Assembly (NCBI RefSeq): GCF_001425405.1 | Contig: NZ_LMQP01000004.1 | Location: forward strand, 1 to 47,035 | Direction: 5' to 3' | Source of the DNA: Sphingomonas sp. Leaf412 | GTDB taxonomy: Bacteria > Pseudomonadota > Alphaproteobacteria > Sphingomonadales > Sphingomonadaceae | Length of the DNA: 47,035 nt | Shown: positions 42,551 to 47,035 of the stretch, piece after piece | How positions within the stretch are numbered: the first letter of the stretch is position 1 | How the letters are laid out: each line of letters starts with the position of its first letter | Program-made: the position numbers and the translations under genes | Notes under the pieces: model-generated | Told to the model about the DNA's origin: nothing | Database searches by the model: none | What the model saw: only the letters and a program-made list of their open reading frames with translations

Positions 42551-43090
42551 ATGTTCGCGTTGACACCCAGACTGACGTTACGGCCCGGCTGGCCGGAGGA
42601 TGCCCCCGCGCTGTCGCGCGCGATCGCGCACGAGGCGGTGGTGATGAACCTCGCCCGCGCGCCCTGGCCCTATGCCCTGGGCGATGCGGAGGCGTTCCTG
42701 TCGCTGCCGCGCGGCGCGCACGAGCCGCGCTTCCAGATCGTGACCCGCGGCGACAATCGCCTGATCGGGGGCGTCGGGCTGGTGCGCGAGGAGCATGGGC
42801 ACGAACTGGGCTACTGGCTGACCCCGGCCGCCTGGGGCCGCGGCTATGCGACGGAGGCGGGGCGCGCGGTGATCGACATCGCCCGCCACGCGCTCGCCCT
42901 GCCCCGCCTGACGGCGCGCCATTATTGCGACAATCCGGCGTCCGGCCGCGTCCTCCGCAAGCTGGGGTTCGTGGAAACCGGCCGGTCGCGCACCTTCTCG
43001 CTCGCGCGCGGCGGCGGGGTGGACGGCGTGGAGATGGCGCTGGACCTGACCGACGCGGAGGCGCGACCGGAGCCTGCGATGGCGGCGTAA
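42551..43090 (+). CDS. GNAT-family N-acetyltransferase (RimJ/RimL type)
   Basis: A 179-residue acetyltransferase with the layout of the RimJ/RimL branch: TPRLTLRPGWPEDAPALSRA at the start, LGYWLTPAAWGRGYATEAGR with the acetyl-CoA-binding R/Q-x-x-G-x-G/A-like loop, and CDNPASGRVLRKLGFVETGR. The acceptor is unknown; relatives modify ribosomal-protein N-termini or small molecules. ATG at 42551 is used because GAGGAG lies upstream. It stands alone after the rpmA terminator. Confidence 0.88.
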   Translation: MFALTPRLTLRPGWPEDAPALSRAIAHEAVVMNLARAPWPYALGDAEAFLSLPRGAHEPRFQIVTRGDNRLIGGVGLVREEHGHELGYWLTPAAWGRGYATEAGRAVIDIARHALALPRLTARHYCDNPASGRVLRKLGFVETGRSRTFSLARGGGVDGVEMALDLTDAEARPEPAMAA

Positions 43091-43133
43091 AGGGTGTCCT
43101 ACATCGTCGGGCGGGTGGTATCGTTGCCCCCAG

Positions 43134-43208
43134 CCCCCGTTCGTGCTGAGCGAAGTCGAAGCATATGCGTCACGCATGGCCTTCGACTTCGCTCAGGCCG
43201 AACGGGGG
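43134..43208. repeat. REP-type palindrome, copy A
   Basis: Long inverted repeat: CCCCGTTCGTGCTGAGCGAAGTCGAAG pairs with CCTTCGACTTCGCTCAGGCCGAACGGGG across a loop of about 18 bases. It lies between the GNAT gene and the metal-hydrolase gene, and its core recurs at 44785-44877. Confidence 0.9.
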
Positions 43209-43272
43209 AATGCTCTTTGCCATTGCCGCCATCCCGTCGCACCCGCCCGACCGTGCGACCTTTCGTGACCTT

Positions 43273-44124
43273 TCAGGCCGCCCGCGACAGCACCGCCGCC
43301 TCGTAATCGCTTTCCGCCAGCGCGATCAGCGTCCGGTCGTCGTGCTTCCACGGGTGGAAGCCGGGCAGGAAATACGCCGCCCATACGCCCGCGATCTTGC
43401 GCGCCATGCCGGGATTGCCGAACGCATACCACGCCATCCGCGCCCATGCCGCGGGACCCGTGATCCCGTCCTGCCGCAGCAATTCCGCCATCCCGCGCGC
43501 GCGGCCGGTGAAGAAACGCCCCGTCGTGACCAGCATCACCAGCGACTTCACCCACCAGCGCCGGAACCGCGGCCAGTCGCGCGTCGCATGCAGCCAGGTG
43601 TCGTACGCGACCCCCTTGTGCTCGATCTCCTCCGCCGCATGCCACAGCCACAAGGCGCGCGGCTGCTCCTCCGCCCCTGCCAGATGCTTCGGATTCGCGA
43701 TCAACTCGTGCGCCAGCATCGCCGTGAAATGCTCCAGCGCGGTCGTGGCGGCCAGCGCGCCGATCGGCGGCCGCCCCTTGGTCAGCGCCAGCGCGGCGTC
43801 GACGTCGCGGTCCAGCAGTGCGACGTCATAGCCCTGGTCGGTCACGTGGCGGTTGAACGCGACATGTTCGCGCGTGTGCATCACCTCCTGCTTCACGAAC
43901 GCGTTGATCTCGCGCTCCAGCCGCGGCGGCGTGCCGTCGCGAAAGCGGCGGACGCTGTCGACGAAGAAGCCCTCCCCCTTCGGGAACGTCACCGACAAGG
44001 CGTTGTAGAAGGCGGTGGCGTAGGGATCGTCGTTCAGCCACCAGCGCCGCATCGCGACGCCGCGGCCGAATCGGCGGTCGCGCGGGGTGATGGTCAGGTC
44101 GCCGGGCGTTGTTGCTTTCGGCAC
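43273..44124 (-). CDS. Predicted metal-dependent hydrolase (ferritin-like, PF10118/COG3687 type)
   Basis: A 283-residue helical protein. Conserved acidic/His clusters are FVKQEVMHTREHVAFNRHV, TALEHFTAMLAHELI and LWHAAEEIEHKGVAYD, which would bind two metals in a ferritin-like bundle. Annotated relatives are called predicted metal-dependent hydrolases; true activity is not established, and some resemble oxygenases acting on lipids. It is transcribed divergently from a TetR-family gene 58 bases away, with a palindrome between, so TetR control is likely. Confidence 0.88.
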   Translation of the reverse strand: MPKATTPGDLTITPRDRRFGRGVAMRRWWLNDDPYATAFYNALSVTFPKGEGFFVDSVRRFRDGTPPRLEREINAFVKQEVMHTREHVAFNRHVTDQGYDVALLDRDVDAALALTKGRPPIGALAATTALEHFTAMLAHELIANPKHLAGAEEQPRALWLWHAAEEIEHKGVAYDTWLHATRDWPRFRRWWVKSLVMLVTTGRFFTGRARGMAELLRQDGITGPAAWARMAWYAFGNPGMARKIAGVWAAYFLPGFHPWKHDDRTLIALAESDYEAAVLSRAA

Positions 44125-44158
44125 GAAAACCTCCGAACAGGATGATGATGACGTTCAC

Positions 44159-44172
44159 TTACACCGATGTAA
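44159..44172. promoter_or_regulatory. Probable TetR operator
   Basis: The palindrome TTACA-CCGA-TGTAA ends 11 bases before the TetR-family start and 35 bases from the divergent metal-hydrolase start. It is well placed to repress both genes. Confidence 0.7.
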
Positions 44173-44182
44173 ATAAGGTACG

Positions 44183-44773
44183 ATGACCGCGCCGGCAACC
44201 ACCACCCGCCGCCGCCTGTCGCCCGAGGCGTCGCGCGACGCCGCGCTGGACGCCGCGCGCACCCTGCTGGTGGAAGTCGGCCCGCAGGCGGTGACGCTGA
44301 AGGCGGTGGCGGCGCGGGTCGGGCGGACGCACGCGAACCTGCTGCATCATTTCGGCTCCGCCGCGGGGCTGCAAAAGGCGCTGATCGCGCGGATGGCGGG
44401 CGGGATCGTCGCCACGATCCGCGCCGCCGTGCTGCGCTCGCGCGAGGCGCAGGATCCGGCGGAGGTGGTGGACCTGACCTTCGACGCGTTCGGGAAGAAC
44501 GGCGCGGGGGCGCTGGCCAGCTGGATGATCCTGAACGGGAACGAGGATGCGCTGGACCCGATCCTGACCGCGATCCACGACCTGGTCGACGACCTGACGC
44601 GCGATGCGCCGCACGAAGGCGCGCCGATCCACGACGAGACGTTGCAGCTGGTGCTGATGGCCTTGGGCGACGCGCTGCTGGGCGCCCCGATGGCGCGCGC
44701 ACTCGGCCTGCCGCGCGGCCGCGCCCGCGACCTGGCGCGCGCGATGCTGCTGGCGGACCGGGGGAAGACCTAG
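44183..44773 (+). CDS. TetR-family transcriptional regulator
   Basis: A 196-residue protein. The N-terminal helix-turn-helix (AARTLLVEVGPQAVTLKAVA, then ARVGRTHANLLHHFGSAAGL) is typical, with a variable helical ligand domain after residue 60. It is divergent from the metal-hydrolase gene. The TTACA/TGTAA palindrome just before its start suggests autorepression and joint control of the neighbour. The ligand is unknown. Confidence 0.93.
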   Translation: MTAPATTTRRRLSPEASRDAALDAARTLLVEVGPQAVTLKAVAARVGRTHANLLHHFGSAAGLQKALIARMAGGIVATIRAAVLRSREAQDPAEVVDLTFDAFGKNGAGALASWMILNGNEDALDPILTAIHDLVDDLTRDAPHEGAPIHDETLQLVLMALGDALLGAPMARALGLPRGRARDLARAMLLADRGKT

Positions 44774-44784
44774 AAGCGCATTCT

Positions 44785-44877
44785 CCCCCCTCCGTTCGGG
44801 CTGAGCGAAGTCGAAGCCTGCGCTCCATCGTTGCGCGTGCCCTTCGACTTCGCTCAGGGCGAACGGAAGGGGGGGTG
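44785..44877. repeat. REP-type palindrome, copy B
   Basis: CCGTTCGGGCTGAGCGAAGTCGAAG pairs with CCTTCGACTTCGCTCAGGGCGAACGG, with C-run and G-run outer arms. The core is the same as at 43134-43208. Together the two copies bracket the metal-hydrolase/TetR pair. Confidence 0.9.
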
Positions 44878-44968
44878 TCTTCCCCACCTCAAGAAGTTGG
44901 CCGCGCCGCGGGCAAAGCCCGCGTCGTCGAACGCGGCGCAACGCGCCGCGCCGGCCGGGCCGCCGCAT

Positions 44969-44993
44969 AGTGCTTTAGCCGAGCTAAAGCGCT
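44969..44993. promoter_or_regulatory. Palindrome directly before obgE
   Basis: AGTGCTTTAGC-CGA-GCTAAAGCGCT, 10 of 11 bases pairing. It ends 12 bases before the obgE ATG, where no good ribosome site is visible. It may be an operator or an mRNA stem controlling translation. Confidence 0.55.
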
Positions 44994-45005
44994 AAGCGGC
45001 TCGCC

Positions 45006-46061
45006 ATGCACTTCCTAGACCAGGCAAAGATCTTCGTCCGCTCCGGCTCCGGCGGCCCCGGCGCGGTCAGTTTCCGGCGCGAGAAATTCATCGAGTACGG
45101 CGGGCCCGACGGCGGCAACGGCGGCAAGGGGGGCGATATCGTGTTCGAGGCCGTGGCCGGGCTGAACACGCTCATCGACTTTCGCTACACGCAGCATTTC
45201 CGGGCCCCGCGCGGCTCCGGCGGGTCGGGCAGCAACCGCACCGGCGCGGGCGGCGACGATCTGGTCATCAAGGTGCCAGTGGGAACGCAGGTGCTGGCCG
45301 ACGACGACGACCGCACGCTCCTGCTCGACCTGACCGAGGTGGGGCAGCGCGAGCTGTTCCTGCGCGGCGGCGACGGCGGGCGCGGCAACGCCAGCTACAA
45401 GACCTCCACGAACCGCGCGCCGCGCCAGCACGGCACCGGCTGGCCCAATGCGGAAGCGTTCGTGTGGCTGCGGCTCAAACTGCTCGCCGATGCGGGGCTG
45501 GTCGGGCTGCCCAACGCGGGCAAGTCGACCTTCATCAACGCGGTCACCAATGCGCAGGCGAAGGTCGGCGCCTACGCCTTCACCACCACGCGCCCGCAGC
45601 TGGGGGTCGTGCGCCACAAGCAGCGCGAGTTCGTCGTCGCCGACATCCCCGGCCTGATCGAGGGCGCGGCCGACGGTGCGGGCATCGGCGACCGTTTCCT
45701 GGGCCATATCGAACGCTGCCGCGTCCTGCTCCACCTGGTCGATGCGAACGACAAGGACGTGGCCGAAAGCTACCGCATCGTGCACGAGGAACTGATCGCC
45801 TACGGCGCCGGGCTGGAGGACAAGCCCGTCATCGTCGCGCTGAACAAGATCGACACGCTGGACGACGAACTCATCGCGGCGCTGTCCGCCGAGCTGGAGG
45901 ATGCCAGCGGCTTCCCCGTCGTGCCCTTGTCCGGCGCGGCGGGAACGGGGATCGACTGGGTCCTGGACAAGCTGCTGGAGGCGATTCCGGAAAAGAACAC
46001 GCCCGTCACCGCCGATGGCGATGACGATGGCGAGGATACGGTGGACTGGTCCCCGGTATGA
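45006..46061 (+). CDS. obgE: Obg-family GTPase (ObgE/CgtA)
   Basis: A 351-residue essential-type GTPase that binds the 50S subunit. The glycine-rich Obg fold covers about residues 1-158 (SGSGGPGAVSFRREKFIEYG, DGGNGGKGGDI). The G domain follows with GLPNAGKST (G1), DIPGLIEGA (G3) and NKID (G4). The variable C-terminal OCT domain is absent and replaced by a short acidic tail (GDDDGEDT), as is usual in alphaproteobacteria. Its position downstream of rplU-rpmA is common. Confidence 0.97.
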   Translation: MHFLDQAKIFVRSGSGGPGAVSFRREKFIEYGGPDGGNGGKGGDIVFEAVAGLNTLIDFRYTQHFRAPRGSGGSGSNRTGAGGDDLVIKVPVGTQVLADDDDRTLLLDLTEVGQRELFLRGGDGGRGNASYKTSTNRAPRQHGTGWPNAEAFVWLRLKLLADAGLVGLPNAGKSTFINAVTNAQAKVGAYAFTTTRPQLGVVRHKQREFVVADIPGLIEGAADGAGIGDRFLGHIERCRVLLHLVDANDKDVAESYRIVHEELIAYGAGLEDKPVIVALNKIDTLDDELIAALSAELEDASGFPVVPLSGAAGTGIDWVLDKLLEAIPEKNTPVTADGDDDGEDTVDWSPV

Positions 46062-46123
46062 CCCGCTCAACACGGCCTTAACCACGGCGCTGGTAGGGTG
46101 CTCCGGCTTAGAAGGAACACCCG

Positions 46124-47035
46124 ATGGACGGCCGTCCCGCCACCGATGAATCGCCGATCCGGGTCATGGTCGCTGCGATCGACCTGCCCGAACGGTTGCG
46201 GCTGTTCGGCTTCACCGCGCAGGATGCGGACGTCGCCCGCCGGATATGGTCCGCGCTGGAGGACGATGCGGCGCGGATCTGCGCGATCCAGATCGACGGC
46301 TGGTTCGCGCTGTTCCCGGCGACGGGTCCGGTCGACCGCGCCGCCCTGATCGCCCGCGGCGTGCGCGACATGCAGGAACGGTTCGGCGACCTGCACCATG
46401 CCGGCTGGGTCGCGCGCGGCGCGAAGCGGGTCGCGCATCTGTTCGCCGCGCGCGTGCCCCTGTCGCGCCTGCTGGCGATCGGCAACGAAACCACCGCCGC
46501 GATGATCGACGTCCTGACGGACCGGGATGCGTGGACCCGCGCCGAACAATCGCGGATCAGCAGCCTGTTCTTCCGCCTGCGCTCGCTGGAATGCGACGTC
46601 TACGCCTCGATCCACGCCGCCTGCATCGAGGAGGACGCCCGGCGGCAGCGCGTCCGGCTGTCCGATGCCTTCCGGGACGGCGTCGCCGCGATGGTCGCAT
46701 CCGCCTCGTCCGAGGGCGCGGGCCTGCGCGGGAATGCGGGCGACAGCGCATCCGCGGCGCGCGGCGTCCTGAACCAGGCGACCCATATCGCCACCGCGGC
46801 GGAGCAGTCGGCGGTGGCGATGCGCGAGGCGGCGTCGACCACCGCGGGCCTGATCGGCACGATCGCCGATGCGCGGGCGGAGGTGGAAACCGCGGCGCGC
46901 ATCTCGAACGAGGCGGCCGACCGCGCGGGCCATGCGGTCGCCGCGTCCACCGCCCTGTCGCATCATGCGCGGTCGATCGAATCGATCCTGGGCCTGATCC
47001 GCGACATCGCGGGGCAGACGAACCTGCTGGCGCTG
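46124..47035 (+). CDS. Methyl-accepting chemotaxis-type receptor, partial at window end
   Basis: The reading frame is open from ATG 46124 to the last base (304 codons) and continues beyond the window. There is no membrane segment or signal peptide, so this is a soluble chemoreceptor. The first 180 residues are a helical sensory region (LPERLRLFGFTAQDADVARR, then AHLFAARVPLSRLLAIGN) that may be globin-like, at low confidence. A coiled coil follows, with AATAAEQSAVAMREAASTT-like heptads. The last residues, LIRDIAGQTNLLAL, are the start of the signalling hairpin tip. AAGGAA precedes the start. Confidence 0.85.
   Translation, partial: MDGRPATDESPIRVMVAAIDLPERLRLFGFTAQDADVARRIWSALEDDAARICAIQIDGWFALFPATGPVDRAALIARGVRDMQERFGDLHHAGWVARGAKRVAHLFAARVPLSRLLAIGNETTAAMIDVLTDRDAWTRAEQSRISSLFFRLRSLECDVYASIHAACIEEDARRQRVRLSDAFRDGVAAMVASASSEGAGLRGNAGDSASAARGVLNQATHIATAAEQSAVAMREAASTTAGLIGTIADARAEVETAARISNEAADRAGHAVAASTALSHHARSIESILGLIRDIAGQTNLLAL

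Larger units (their letters stand above)
44774..45005. other. Intergenic region with REP element and hairpins before obgE
   Basis: No gene. It contains REP copy B (44785-44877), a 7-base-pair stem CGCGGGC-AAA-GCCCGCG at 44907-44923, further GC-rich self-complementary stretches, and the palindrome at 44969-44993. The obgE promoter should be here but is not recognisable. Confidence 0.6.

Overview
The window looks like chromosome of a Sphingomonas-type alphaproteobacterium. It is GC-rich. It carries an alphaproteobacterial rplU-rpmA-obgE neighbourhood with hspQ and a tRNA-Ser, a TonB-dependent receptor, an Xre-RES toxin-antitoxin pair, and palindromic intergenic repeats with the GCTGAGCGAAGTCGAAG core often seen in sphingomonads. 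The genus is inferred, not proven.

Layout. (1) 1-825: no intact gene, only remnants, including a possible piece of a Baeyer-Villiger monooxygenase. (2) 826-32077, all on the minus strand and read right to left: a large surface-polysaccharide locus. In transcription order it holds a Tat-signal beta-helix protein, an O-antigen-ligase/polymerase-like membrane protein, Wza, the tyrosine autokinase Wzc, and an unknown membrane-anchored protein. Next comes a complete legionaminic-acid pathway (LegB, LegC, LegG, LegI, LegH, PtmE, PtmF-like, LegF, PtmA), two further Gfo/Idh/MocA oxidoreductases, an SGNH hydrolase, Wzx, Wzy and a putative GT-B transferase. It ends with a WbuX/HisH/HisF-type amidotransferase module, the UDP-L-FucNAc enzymes FnlA/FnlB/FnlC, a WbuB-like transferase and the initiating polyprenyl sugar-phosphotransferase. 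Many junctions are ATGA stop/start overlaps, so most of the locus is probably translationally coupled. (3) 32413-36131, plus strand: TonB-dependent receptor plus a type I phosphodiesterase-like exported enzyme. (4) 36142-41025: accessory zone with an Xre-RES toxin-antitoxin pair, a small lipoprotein, a LysM/cell-wall-hydrolase/M15 protein, and a plasmid-type repA truncated at its 3' end. It also holds a family of GTCGAC-core palindromes. (5) 41026-47035: core chromosome with tRNA-Ser(CGA), hspQ, rplU, rpmA, a GNAT, a ferritin-like metal hydrolase divergent from a TetR regulator, obgE, and the start of a soluble chemoreceptor.

How the genes work together (inference). The polysaccharide locus encodes two rare sugars: CMP-legionaminic acid by the GDP-sugar route, and UDP-L-FucNAc that is probably amidinated to an acetamidino sugar (L-FucNAm). 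One initiating transferase plus two candidate glycosyltransferases fits a trisaccharide repeat such as HexNAc/hexose - L-FucNAm - legionaminate. The repeat would be flipped by Wzx, polymerised by Wzy and exported through Wzc/Wza. The gene at 9524-10672 has the DDG and HP signatures of bacterial sialyltransferases and is the best candidate for the legionaminyl-transferase. This predicted glycan is the most interesting system in the window.
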